Origin: CAIYTF01 sp963664845
GTDB taxonomy: Bacteria; Bacteroidota; Ignavibacteria; Ignavibacteriales; Ignavibacteriaceae
DNA: 64,000 nucleotides
Direction: 5' to 3'
NCBI GenBank assembly: GCA_963664845.1
Contig: OY761615.1
Coordinates: 2,294,001 to 2,358,000 of the forward strand
Numbering within the stretch: position 1 is the stretch's first letter; the number at the start of each line of letters is the position of its first letter. Positions 35,873 through 44,558 of the stretch are shown in pieces. The position numbers and the translations under genes were made by a program. The notes beneath the pieces were generated by a model, which did no database searches, was not told the DNA's origin, and saw only the letters and a program-made list of their open reading frames with translations.

Positions 35873-37090
35873 ATGGATATTTTGGTCGCTGATGATGCAG
35901 AAGAAATTAGGCATGTTCTTGCCAATATGCTCAAACAACTGGGGCATAAGGTTGTAACCGCAACAAATGGTGAGGATGCGTTGTCTATTCTGGAAAGCTC
36001 AAGCATCAATATCGTGATAAGCGACTGGATGATGCCACAGATGTCAGGGCTTGAACTTTGTAAGATCCTGCGTAAACGTAATTTGGGAAGATATATTTAT
36101 TTTATCATGCTGACTGCCCTCAGCAGCAAAGACCAGATAGTGGAGGGCATGGAAGCTGGCGCAGATGATTATATTCTCAAGCCGTTTTTAAAACACGACC
36201 TCAAAGCCCGGATCAACGCCGGGGTGAGGATTCTGGAGTTGGAAAAACAACTTGCCGAACAGAACAACGACCTGAGGGAAACAAATGAAAGGCTCCAGGC
36301 ATCTCTTTCCCTCATCGAAGAGGAATTAAAATTTACTGCCTCGCTGCAAAAAGAGATACTTCCCAAGGCTCACACACGAATGGGTGACTATAAATTTGAA
36401 TACCTCTTTTTGCCCTGCAGGTATGCGGCCGGAGATATATTCAGCTTTTATAAAATTGATGAAAATCACCTGCTCTTTTTTCAGCTTGACGTCGCGGGAC
36501 ATGGCGCAGCATCGGCAATGCTTTCCTTCTCCTTGAGCAGATTCATCAGCGGACTGTTCGAAACCTGCAGCACTGCAAAAAAACTGCTCCCTGACGGGAA
36601 TCCTGTAATACAGGAATATTTTCACCATCCGGCAAATATTCTGAACTTACTCAATAACCAGTTTATCAAGCCCGATGATGCCACTCAGTATTTTACCATA
36701 TGCCTGGGCATTATTCATCTGCACTCAAACGAAGTACATTTGTGCCGGGCAGGACATCCTTTCCCCGTGATCATAAAGAATGACGGGACTACGGAGCTAG
36801 TGGACCAACAGGGACATGCTGTAGGGATGCTATCTGAAGCACATTACACTGAGAAAATTTTTAAACTGGAACAAGGGGAGAAATTGTTTATCTATTCCGA
36901 TGGTTTACTGGAGGCCATCGACCATAACGGACAAACCGAAAGTAATGCCGTGCTTCACGATATACTGCAAAAGAATACAATGCTGTTACCTACAGAGCTG
37001 CTTGATCAACTAAAGAATACGATTGACCTCTCAATGGGTAATAATGCTCTTAAGGATGATATTTCTGTTTTAATAATAGAGCGAAAATAG
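35873..37090 (+). CDS. Response regulator with PP2C-type serine phosphatase output (RsbU-like)
   Basis: A 405-residue protein. REC domain at 1-120 (ILVADDAEEIR, phospho-Asp51 in VISDWMMPQMSG, KPF lysine at about 103), a coiled coil at 122-155, then a SpoIIE/PP2C phosphatase (about 170-405) with LDVAGHGAASAMLSF, a GIIHLHSNEVHLCRAGHP core and FIYSDGLLEA. Such proteins dephosphorylate anti-anti-sigma factors or similar targets when the REC domain is phosphorylated. No STAS or anti-sigma gene adjoins it, so the target is elsewhere. The gene converges with ispG with only 38 bases between. Confidence 0.92.
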   Translation: MDILVADDAEEIRHVLANMLKQLGHKVVTATNGEDALSILESSSINIVISDWMMPQMSGLELCKILRKRNLGRYIYFIMLTALSSKDQIVEGMEAGADDYILKPFLKHDLKARINAGVRILELEKQLAEQNNDLRETNERLQASLSLIEEELKFTASLQKEILPKAHTRMGDYKFEYLFLPCRYAAGDIFSFYKIDENHLLFFQLDVAGHGAASAMLSFSLSRFISGLFETCSTAKKLLPDGNPVIQEYFHHPANILNLLNNQFIKPDDATQYFTICLGIIHLHSNEVHLCRAGHPFPVIIKNDGTTELVDQQGHAVGMLSEAHYTEKIFKLEQGEKLFIYSDGLLEAIDHNGQTESNAVLHDILQKNTMLLPTELLDQLKNTIDLSMGNNALKDDISVLIIERK

Positions 37091-37128
37091 ACACACTCGC
37101 TCACTTTGCTGAGACTGAATTTGCCTGG

Positions 37129-39087
37129 CTATAAATCAGGCGCTTCAACCCAATTCCCATCCTCGCGGATCAGGTCAATTAATTCATCCACCGCATCGGC
37201 TGAAATAACATTTCTCTTCACCACTTCTTTGCCGCGATACAAGGTAATTTTTCCCACACCGGAACCAACATATCCATAATCAGCATCTGCCATTTCTCCG
37301 GGACCATTAACAATACAACCCATAATCGCAATTTTTACACCTTTTAGATGGGCGGTTCTTTTTCTGATCTTGTCAGTGGTTTCAACGAGATCAAACAAGG
37401 TTCTGCCGCAGGATGGACACGCAATATATTCAGTTTTAGAAATTCTAACCCGAGCAGCCTGCAAAATTCCGAACAGAATTCTGTTAATGGTTTTGCGCTG
37501 AATTTTTTCATTGTCATTTATGGTGATCCATGCTCCGTCACCCAGCCCGTCAATAAGCAGAGATGCGAAATCAGTAGCTGCATAAAGCAAGAACTTCTCT
37601 TCATCAGCCAGGTCGTAGTACCGTTTTATGATAACAGGGTGCTTAACGCCTTCTTGTTCCAGAGCAACAAAAGCCCTGCGCAGTTCTGCAACCGCATGTA
37701 TATTATCCGTTTCAAGAACCAGCACACAAGAAGTCTCAGACCGAAGGATCGAAAGGTTTTCTTCTGTTAAATCACTCAACGAAATTCGGACAAAATTGAA
37801 AAGTCCGCCGTTGCCCTTATTAATGGCAAATTCCTCCATAGCGAAGAGAGGGTAGCTTCTGTTTTTATCGGAGAGCGTGAGCCAATGGGGGAAACGGTGT
37901 ATAGCCCTCAACCCGTTCGGAACATCAAAGGGAATATCCTGATCGCCCAGATAAATGAAGTCAGCAGCCATATCGGTCATGTTCCATTTATCTGAAGACA
38001 CATCATAAAAGTAGCCTATTGCATGCAGATCATCCGGATTTGTAATTTTGGTTTGCGAATAATCTGCCAAGACACGAGGAACATTTCCGGCGCCCATGCC
38101 TATAAACTCGGTTGATTTTCGCCGCGTATACCGAAAAGGATCTATCGGGTAGTCTACAATAGGCGGAATATTTCTGTGTGCTTCCCTGCCACGATATCGG
38201 TCTGCCAGCACAATAGCAACCGGAGATTCAAATTCCGGTTCTTCCGTGAGAGAAACCCGGATCGTATCGCCAATTCCATCTTCGAGCAAAGCCCCAATGC
38301 CTGCAGCGGATTTGACCCGACCATCCTCACCATCTCCAGCTTCCGTTACCCCCAGATGCAGAGGATAATTCATGCCTTCCTCTTCCATTTTACTAATCAG
38401 GAGACGATATGCCTGAACCATGACCTGAGGATTGCTGGCCTTCATCGAAAGAACAATATTATAATAGTTTAATGATTCACAAATACGCAAGAACTCCAAT
38501 GCCGATTCGACCATACCCAGAGGTGTGTCGCCATAACGACTCATTATTCTATCGGACAGCGAACCGTGGTTTGTACCAATACGCATGGCAGTGCCGTATT
38601 CTTTGCAAATTTTAACCAGCGGAGTAAATCGTGCGCGGATACGTTCCAGTTCCTCTTCATAATCCTGATCGGTATATTCAATCAGCTCAAATTTCTTCTT
38701 ATCGACATAATTTCCCGGATTGATACGCACTTTTTCTACAATACGTGCGGCAAGTTCAGCGGCATTGGGTGTAAAATGGATGTCAGCGATCAAAGGAACT
38801 GAACAACCTCTTTTTTTTAATTCCTTTTTGATTTCCAGGAGATTTTGGGCTTCATTCACAGATGGGGCCGTTATGCGAACATACTCGCATCCTGCCTGTA
38901 CCATGCGAAGCGTTTGCTCAACTGTTGCCTGCGTATTCATGGTGTCTGTTGTAGTCATGGATTGTATCCTCACTGGATTAGTTCCTCCAAGCGGAATATC
39001 ACCGACAGAAACCTCGCGCGTTTTATAACGTGAATATCTGGTTAAACTATTGCAATAGTATTGTAATTTATTTGCTGACTCTTGCAT
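37129..39087 (-). CDS. ispG: 4-hydroxy-3-methylbut-2-enyl diphosphate synthase, long form
   Basis: A 652-residue IspG from ATG 39087 (a GTG two codons earlier is also possible). N-terminal TIM barrel: PVRIQSMTTTDTMN, ADIHFTPNAAELAA, VRINPGN and MRIGTNHGSLSDR. A middle insertion of about 250 residues follows, then the Fe-S domain with CPSCGRTLF and GCIVNGPGE holding the [4Fe-4S] cysteines. It makes HMBPP in the MEP isoprenoid pathway. The inserted-domain form is typical of Bacteroidota/Chlorobi, Chlamydiae and plants; proteobacterial IspG is about 370 residues. This supports the FCB placement. Confidence 0.96.
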   Translation of the reverse strand: MQESANKLQYYCNSLTRYSRYKTREVSVGDIPLGGTNPVRIQSMTTTDTMNTQATVEQTLRMVQAGCEYVRITAPSVNEAQNLLEIKKELKKRGCSVPLIADIHFTPNAAELAARIVEKVRINPGNYVDKKKFELIEYTDQDYEEELERIRARFTPLVKICKEYGTAMRIGTNHGSLSDRIMSRYGDTPLGMVESALEFLRICESLNYYNIVLSMKASNPQVMVQAYRLLISKMEEEGMNYPLHLGVTEAGDGEDGRVKSAAGIGALLEDGIGDTIRVSLTEEPEFESPVAIVLADRYRGREAHRNIPPIVDYPIDPFRYTRRKSTEFIGMGAGNVPRVLADYSQTKITNPDDLHAIGYFYDVSSDKWNMTDMAADFIYLGDQDIPFDVPNGLRAIHRFPHWLTLSDKNRSYPLFAMEEFAINKGNGGLFNFVRISLSDLTEENLSILRSETSCVLVLETDNIHAVAELRRAFVALEQEGVKHPVIIKRYYDLADEEKFLLYAATDFASLLIDGLGDGAWITINDNEKIQRKTINRILFGILQAARVRISKTEYIACPSCGRTLFDLVETTDKIRKRTAHLKGVKIAIMGCIVNGPGEMADADYGYVGSGVGKITLYRGKEVVKRNVISADAVDELIDLIREDGNWVEAPDL

Positions 39088-39297
39088 ACACACTTGTACT
39101 AAATTTATTAAAATATTGCTGTCTTTATCCTAGCTTTTCCGATAGGCACTTTGGATAAAAGATACTTCAGTGCCTTTATTCCCGGCATTCTCACCCTCAA
39201 TTGAATAATTCAGCCACCGTTATTAAACCAACAGCCGGTTGCCCGCCCTTTGTTCAATGGGTTCTGTAGAGGTGCACAGAACCAACTTCGAAATCAC

Positions 39298-39846
39298 TTA
39301 TAAAGGTATACTGGCTAAAAAGGCTTTTACAAATTCCGTTGCAACCGAAGCATCAGCGGCCGTGGTGATCATTCCATCCCGTACAACCTTATTTTCCGAA
39401 AACCGTGCACCATTGGAAATAAGTTCCATTTTACCCTGAGGATGCGAAACCGCATGTAATCCCTTCAGGACACCAGAACATGCTACTATTGCCGGAGCAA
39501 GACAAATGGCACCAAGTGGTTTCTTTGAATCTATAAATCTTTTTATCAGTCGGTGAAGAACACCATTCTGAAAATAGGCCGGAGAGCCGCTGCCACCAAT
39601 AAGCACAAAGGCTCGGAAGTTTTGTGCTCTTCCATTTACAAGCTGAACATCATTCTTCACTTTTAGTCCCTTCATTCCGGTACAAATCGCATTTGCATCA
39701 GAAATTATAAAGATACCATATCCTGCTGCCTTAAGTCCGGTAGCGACAATGTGGAATTCTTCTTCATTGAAGTTCTGCGCGGGAAGAAAGAGCAGTACGT
39801 CTTTTCCAAAGCCGTTATTCAGAATAATATCCTTTTTCTTTACAAA
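39298..39846 (-). CDS. DJ-1/PfpI family protein lacking a normal start codon
   Basis: The conserved frame runs from a stop at 39849 to 39298 and encodes DVLLFLPAQNFNEEEF, GYGIFIISDANAICTG, FVLIGGSGSPAYFQ and the nucleophile elbow LGAICLAPAIVA, with a long VRDGMITTAADASVA tail. This is a full DJ-1/PfpI domain (about 180 residues), usually a glyoxalase, deglycase or chaperone. However, the part above ATG 39675 contains no ATG, GTG or TTG in frame. Starting at 39675 would delete the first strand-helix-strand of the fold. So it is a decayed gene, uses a rare ATT or CTG start, or carries an indel in a run of A near 39835. Confidence 0.75.
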   Translation of the reverse strand, partial: FVKKKDIILNNGFGKDVLLFLPAQNFNEEEFHIVATGLKAAGYGIFIISDANAICTGMKGLKVKNDVQLVNGRAQNFRAFVLIGGSGSPAYFQNGVLHRLIKRFIDSKKPLGAICLAPAIVACSGVLKGLHAVSHPQGKMELISNGARFSENKVVRDGMITTAADASVATEFVKAFLASIPL

Positions 39847-40072
39847 TTACATCGAAAAGACTTGTTGCGCAACAGACTTTACCTTGCCTGGATCATAATC
39901 CCGGGTCAGTGATAACTTATTGTAAATCAAGGAGCTCCAGCATAATAAATTGAGACTTAATTACATTTTTTACCCGATTATTTCGCTTTATTCGTATATT
40001 TTACACTATAAAATTTGAGACCCGGATATACCTGGCAATCAGGTAAAGTAGTTTTACTAATTTAATTGATGC

Positions 40073-43000
40073 ATGACAAATGGTATGAACGAAGACAATG
40101 CGGATGCTAATCTCCATATATCACCTTCTCCGGAGGACATCTCACCTCTTGACCAACACATAGAAACCCGTGTTCAGCAAAGAACACAGGCATTACTTTG
40201 CGAAAACAAAGCACTCAGGTCAGAACTAAGTTCCAAACACTCCATTGAGCAGTCACTTACGCAAAGCAAGCATTTCTTACGTGAAGCTGCCCAAATAGCC
40301 AGATTGGGCCGGTGGGAGTACTCCATTCAAACCAACCAAGTAACCTACTCTGAGGACTTGTTGCAAATTTTTTCTCTACCGCAGGACCATGACTGGTTTT
40401 GCATGGATACTATCAAAAATTTCGTTCATCCCGAGGATATTGAGAGAATTTTACAAGAGTATTATAGGCTTAAAACCGAAGGAGGAAGTTCTGAATTTGA
40501 TTTCCGGATTGTGCTTCAGGAAAACAGGACGATTTATGTTCATCATATCACCAGCACAACCATTGAAAACGGGCGGGTCACAAAAATTTCCGGGATCATG
40601 CAGGATGTGACAAAGCAAAAGCTGACAGAAGAAGCCTATGCGAAAAGTATAGAAAAATTCAAAAGCATTTTCGAGAATATTCAGGATATTTATTTTATAG
40701 TTGAACGCAACGGCATGATATCGGAAGTCAGTCCATCGGTGACACGTTATATAGGCAAAACAAGAGAACAAATCATTAACACCCATATTAGTGATGGTTA
40801 TTTGTTTGATCTGAAAGAAGCCCGACAGGTATTTCGTTTGGTCTTTCGCGAAAAAGAAATTTTCGACTATGAACTGAGGCTGATTGGTATTGGTGGCATT
40901 TTGCTTTATACCTCGTTTAACGCACACCTCATCCTTGATGCAAAAGGAAAGTTGCTTAGAATCGAAGGAACCATTCGCGACATAACAGACCGAAAAGCGG
41001 CTGAAAATGCGCTAAGGACTAAAGTGCAAGTTGAAGAATTCATTTCGCTTCTCTCAGCAAGATTTATTGCTATGTCTTTAAGTGAATTTGACTGTGAGAT
41101 TTCCCGGGCATTGGAACAAATTTGCAATTTTACCAGTGCCGATTTCAGCCAAATCTTCCTAATTGGTTCAGCTACCCATGAAAACAGGACTGGGTTTTAC
41201 ACATCGACATCGGATGGATTCAAGGATCAATATAAAGTTCAGACGCGGTTAGCACCTTTGCTGGAACGTTTGTTGGAGAGTCATTCAGAACGGCAAAGCG
41301 ATTTTGTTTTTAGGGCTGGGAAATTCTTACGCAACAACGTCAATCAAGGCGAACTAACCGCTTTGCTTCGGGAAAGTGGAGTTGGCTCTGCAGTTTTTAT
41401 TGCAATGAGATCCGGAAAAACAATACTTGGCTGCTTCTGCATATACTGTAGGCAAGATAGTCCTGATTGGATGCATTCTGACCTGTCCTATTTGGACCTT
41501 GCAGTGAAAATTTTTACAAGTGCTTTGGAGCGAAAACGTGTCGAAGAAGAGCTCATGATAGCCAAGAATATCGCAGAAAAATCCTCGCGTATCAAAGAGG
41601 AGTTTCTCGCACATATGAGCCATGAGTTCAGAACACCGCTTAATGCCATAATTGGTTCAACCTATTTGCTTCTTAAGACTAAGCCTGAACCAAAGCAGTT
41701 GGAGTATATCGAGTCCATACGGATTTCGTCCGACAATCTGCTTGCGCTGGTTAACGATATGCTTGACTTTTCAAAAATACGAGCCGGTAAAATTGAGTTC
41801 GAATGTGTCAAGTTTTCCCCGGTTCAACTTACCGAACAAATATTTAAGATAGCCAAAATAAATGCAGATGGCAAATTTCTGTCGCTTATACTGGATAGTG
41901 CACCTGATGTTCCCTTGCATGTTCTTGGAGATGCAGCCCGCTTCAACCAAATCATGATGAATCTTATCAGTAACGCCGTCAAGTTCACGGAAAATGGCGA
42001 AGTACGTGCCGTAATAAGAGCAAAATCGTTGCCTGAAAATAAAGTCCGGCTGCAGATTCAAGTCCGCGACACCGGCATAGGAATTCCTTCAGACGAGCTA
42101 AACACTATATTTCAGGATTTCATGCAGGGTTCCAATAACGGAAGCAAAAAAGTGTCAGGCACAGGCCTTGGTTTGACGATATGCAGAAAACTGGTAGAAC
42201 TACAGGGCGGTGTAATTTCGGCAACAAGCACCCCACATCGCGGCAGTGTTTTCAGTTTCCATCTTGACTTTCCGATCGCATCGGCAGAGACCTCCGAGGT
42301 CAAGGCTCAGGAAAAATGGTTCGCTATCGGCTCGCTGAAAGGAGTGCGGGCATTGTTGGTGGAAGACAATGAATTCAACCTGTTGGTATTGCGTGACTTG
42401 ATGCAGTTATGGAAAGCATCCTTTAAAGTGGCTACCGATGGGAAAAAAGCACTTGTACTGCTTCGGAAGTATGAATTTGATTTAATTCTTTTGGATATCG
42501 GGCTGCCCGAGATGAATGGCTATGAATTGGCAGCGTATATACGCCATAATCTTCCGGAAAAGAAAAGAAGAGTGCCCATTATTGCCCTCACAGCCGCAGC
42601 GTCTTCCACCGAGAAAATGATGGCGCTCCAGTCAGGCATGAACGATTATATATCCAAACCGTTTGATGAGTGGATACTGTTTGAAAAGATCGTTCAACTG
42701 GCGGGGCCAATTCAATCTTCGTCGGCACCAGTCAGGGACAGACAAAACCGGTCAAAAGGACAAGCGCTTACGGGGAAATATTTTAAGCCTCGGCTCCTGC
42801 TTAAGGAGCGGCGGATAACTCCCGCATTCCTTTCGGAAATAATCGATTCGTTTTTTGAAAATGCACCAATGACGTTGGTTGAGCTTGAAAGACAACTGGC
42901 CACCAAAGACTATACGGCACTTAAGAAAGCTGCTCACAAAGCAAAATCCATGTATTCATATTTGCATTTGCGTATGCCGGCAAAATTGTTGTCTGAACTG

Positions 43001-43132
43001 GAAGAATTTACCGGATCGGGGGCGTCTATTCAGCAACTTGAAAGCAAAATGGCCTCTTTAAGGGAAATGACCGAGGTTATTTTTTCTGAAATGAATGACA
43101 CCAAAAACTACTTCCAGGAAAACACTCCATGA
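40073..43132 (+). CDS. Cytoplasmic hybrid histidine kinase with REC and Hpt domains
   Basis: A 1019-residue kinase with no membrane helix. Order: short coiled coil (about 30-65), PAS (70-185), PAS (190-310), GAF-like (320-490), HisKA with phospho-His517 in HMSHEFRTPLNAIIG, HATPase (about 625-745; NLISNAVKFTENGEV, DTGIGI, GTGLGLTI), REC (about 760-880, phospho-Asp808 in ILLDIGLPEMNG), and Hpt (about 915-1010, phospho-His955 in KKAAHKAKSMY). The full His-Asp-His chain predicts a phosphorelay ending on a separate regulator. The next gene, a LytTR regulator, overlaps its stop by four bases and is the obvious target. The input is probably an internal redox or metabolic cue, judging from PAS and GAF domains. 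Confidence 0.94.
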   Translation: MTNGMNEDNADANLHISPSPEDISPLDQHIETRVQQRTQALLCENKALRSELSSKHSIEQSLTQSKHFLREAAQIARLGRWEYSIQTNQVTYSEDLLQIFSLPQDHDWFCMDTIKNFVHPEDIERILQEYYRLKTEGGSSEFDFRIVLQENRTIYVHHITSTTIENGRVTKISGIMQDVTKQKLTEEAYAKSIEKFKSIFENIQDIYFIVERNGMISEVSPSVTRYIGKTREQIINTHISDGYLFDLKEARQVFRLVFREKEIFDYELRLIGIGGILLYTSFNAHLILDAKGKLLRIEGTIRDITDRKAAENALRTKVQVEEFISLLSARFIAMSLSEFDCEISRALEQICNFTSADFSQIFLIGSATHENRTGFYTSTSDGFKDQYKVQTRLAPLLERLLESHSERQSDFVFRAGKFLRNNVNQGELTALLRESGVGSAVFIAMRSGKTILGCFCIYCRQDSPDWMHSDLSYLDLAVKIFTSALERKRVEEELMIAKNIAEKSSRIKEEFLAHMSHEFRTPLNAIIGSTYLLLKTKPEPKQLEYIESIRISSDNLLALVNDMLDFSKIRAGKIEFECVKFSPVQLTEQIFKIAKINADGKFLSLILDSAPDVPLHVLGDAARFNQIMMNLISNAVKFTENGEVRAVIRAKSLPENKVRLQIQVRDTGIGIPSDELNTIFQDFMQGSNNGSKKVSGTGLGLTICRKLVELQGGVISATSTPHRGSVFSFHLDFPIASAETSEVKAQEKWFAIGSLKGVRALLVEDNEFNLLVLRDLMQLWKASFKVATDGKKALVLLRKYEFDLILLDIGLPEMNGYELAAYIRHNLPEKKRRVPIIALTAAASSTEKMMALQSGMNDYISKPFDEWILFEKIVQLAGPIQSSSAPVRDRQNRSKGQALTGKYFKPRLLLKERRITPAFLSEIIDSFFENAPMTLVELERQLATKDYTALKKAAHKAKSMYSYLHLRMPAKLLSELEEFTGSGASIQQLESKMASLREMTEVIFSEMNDTKNYFQENTP

Positions 43133-43812
43133 TGCACTGCCTGATTGTTGATGACGAAGCTATCTCCAGAAAATTCCTTGAGCACTTCATTGGGGAGCTC
43201 GATTACCTGATCTTGTCTGGATGCAGCCAAAATGCGCAAGAAGCTGAAGAACTGCTGAAATCACAAAAAATTGATTTGATTTTTCTGGATGTTGAGATGC
43301 CACAAAAGTCCGGGTTGCAATTTTTGGATGAACTTAGCATAAAACCCCTCATTATTCTGGTGACCTCACAAGAAAAATATGCTGCCAAAGCCTTTGAATA
43401 TGAGGTAGTTGACTATCTGGTGAAACCGATCAATTTTACCCGGTTTGAGAAAGCAGTAAAAAAGGCACTTAGAATCTTGGAACTTACCGAAAGTTCACAA
43501 AAGGACAAGATACTGTTCCTCAAAACATCTCAAATGATATTGAAACTGGAGCTTGCTGATATAACTTTTATCGAAGCAAATGGCGATTATATTCAAATAC
43601 ATACGTTCGATAAAAAATACACCATTTACAGCACCATGAGTGCTATTCTTAAGAAATTGCCCGTAAAGCAGTTCACCAGGATTCACCGGTCATTTATTGT
43701 GAACGATCAGTGCGTGGAACGTATCGAAAAAGCTGCGGTTTTCATCGGCACCCAGGAACTACCCATCGGTGTTTCTTACAGGAAAAAGTTTATCGCAAAA
43801 ATAAGTGCCTGA
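43129..43812 (+). CDS. LytTR-family response regulator
   Basis: A 227-residue regulator: REC at 1-115 (CLIVDDEAISRKF, phospho-Asp54 in IFLDVEMPQKSG, lysine in VKPINFTRF) and a LytTR DNA-binding domain at about 125-227 (ILFLKTSQMILKLELADITFIEANGDY, KQFTRIHRSFIVN, LPIGVSYRKKF). LytTR domains bind pairs of direct repeats about two helical turns apart. Such a pair lies 95 bases behind this gene, in front of the next one. The start overlaps the kinase stop (ATGA). Expected role: output of the phosphorelay kinase, acting on the adjacent small membrane-protein gene and perhaps other sites. Confidence 0.95.
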   Translation: MMHCLIVDDEAISRKFLEHFIGELDYLILSGCSQNAQEAEELLKSQKIDLIFLDVEMPQKSGLQFLDELSIKPLIILVTSQEKYAAKAFEYEVVDYLVKPINFTRFEKAVKKALRILELTESSQKDKILFLKTSQMILKLELADITFIEANGDYIQIHTFDKKYTIYSTMSAILKKLPVKQFTRIHRSFIVNDQCVERIEKAAVFIGTQELPIGVSYRKKFIAKISA

Positions 43813-43907
43813 CAGTGTTTTAAACCAGCGACCCAGGAACATGAAGTTTTTTGTAAAATATATTGTATAATTCCATTATATTTAAAACGTTAGCGGCGCT
43901 AAAACAT

Positions 43908-43938
43908 CGTTCATCGAGAAATAACCCGCGTTCATCGA
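43908..43938 (+). promoter_or_regulatory. Candidate LytTR operator: two 10-bp direct repeats, 21-bp period
   Basis: CGTTCATCGA occurs at 43908-43917 and again at 43929-43938, identical and separated by 11 bases, so the copies lie on the same DNA face. This is the geometry of known LytTR sites such as those of AgrA and YpdB. The pair sits just upstream of a promoter and directly behind the LytTR regulator gene. Confidence 0.7.
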
Positions 43939-43959
43939 AAAGCATTTTACAATTAGTTA

Positions 43960-43988
43960 TTGAAAAACAATATTACTACAGATAATAT
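43960..43988 (+). promoter_or_regulatory. Sigma-70-like promoter of the small membrane-protein gene
   Basis: TTGAAA (43960-43965) and TAATAT (43983-43988) are separated by exactly 17 bases and lie just after the LytTR repeats. A start site near 43995 would leave a leader of about 12 bases before ATG 44007, short but long enough for the GAGAAAG-like sequence only if initiation occurs slightly upstream. Confidence 0.55.
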
Positions 43989-44006
43989 TGAGAAAGATTT
44001 TATATA

Positions 44007-44429
44007 ATGAGCTTGATTGAAGTGATGACGATTTCGTTTTATGTCATAATAGGACTGCTGGTATTTATTATCCTCGTACCTATGATATATAACTATACAT
44101 CAAAACCAAAAAAGCAAAAGAGCAAAGCTGACTTAAAGAAAAAGCTCACTTCACCACTTCAGGTGCTGAATCCGACACCGCAATCCAAGCTTGCCTGGTC
44201 AACTTCGGAACGGCAACATTTCGCTCCACCTGTTTATAATGAAAACAATACTGCACACACACACCCAAACCCGACTCAAATGCGTCAGGAACCCATTTCC
44301 AATAAATCGGCAACTAAGTTTGAAGTCCTTAGTTCACTCGACCAAGGTACCGGGCCAGTCGCTCCGCCTACCGGAACAAGTCAATATACCCCCACTCATC
44401 CCAGAAACTGGCGTGACAACTGGCACTAG
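44007..44429 (+). CDS. Small single-span membrane protein, likely target of the LytTR regulator
   Basis: A 140-residue protein with one N-terminal membrane helix (about 8-30: ISFYVIIGLLVFIILVPMIY), a Lys-rich stretch (33-48), and a disordered Pro/Thr/Asn-rich tail ending HPRNWRDNWH. I recognise no family. The N-terminus could be an uncleaved anchor with the tail in the cytosol (positive residues follow the helix). Its promoter region carries the candidate LytTR operator, much as LytTR systems such as LytR-lrgAB and YpdB-yhjX control a nearby membrane-protein gene. Reality of the gene is supported by the promoter, codon-like composition and lack of a better frame; function is unknown. Confidence 0.65.
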   Translation: MSLIEVMTISFYVIIGLLVFIILVPMIYNYTSKPKKQKSKADLKKKLTSPLQVLNPTPQSKLAWSTSERQHFAPPVYNENNTAHTHPNPTQMRQEPISNKSATKFEVLSSLDQGTGPVAPPTGTSQYTPTHPRNWRDNWH

Positions 44430-44558
44430 AAACCATATCGCGTCCATCCTCACAACCTTCGCCTTTGGGTAGAGACTGTTTATTTAACACATATTTATTT
44501 AAACCTATCTCATTTATTCATATTTTTGCCTGATTACAATATTTTAATAGCAAGGACT

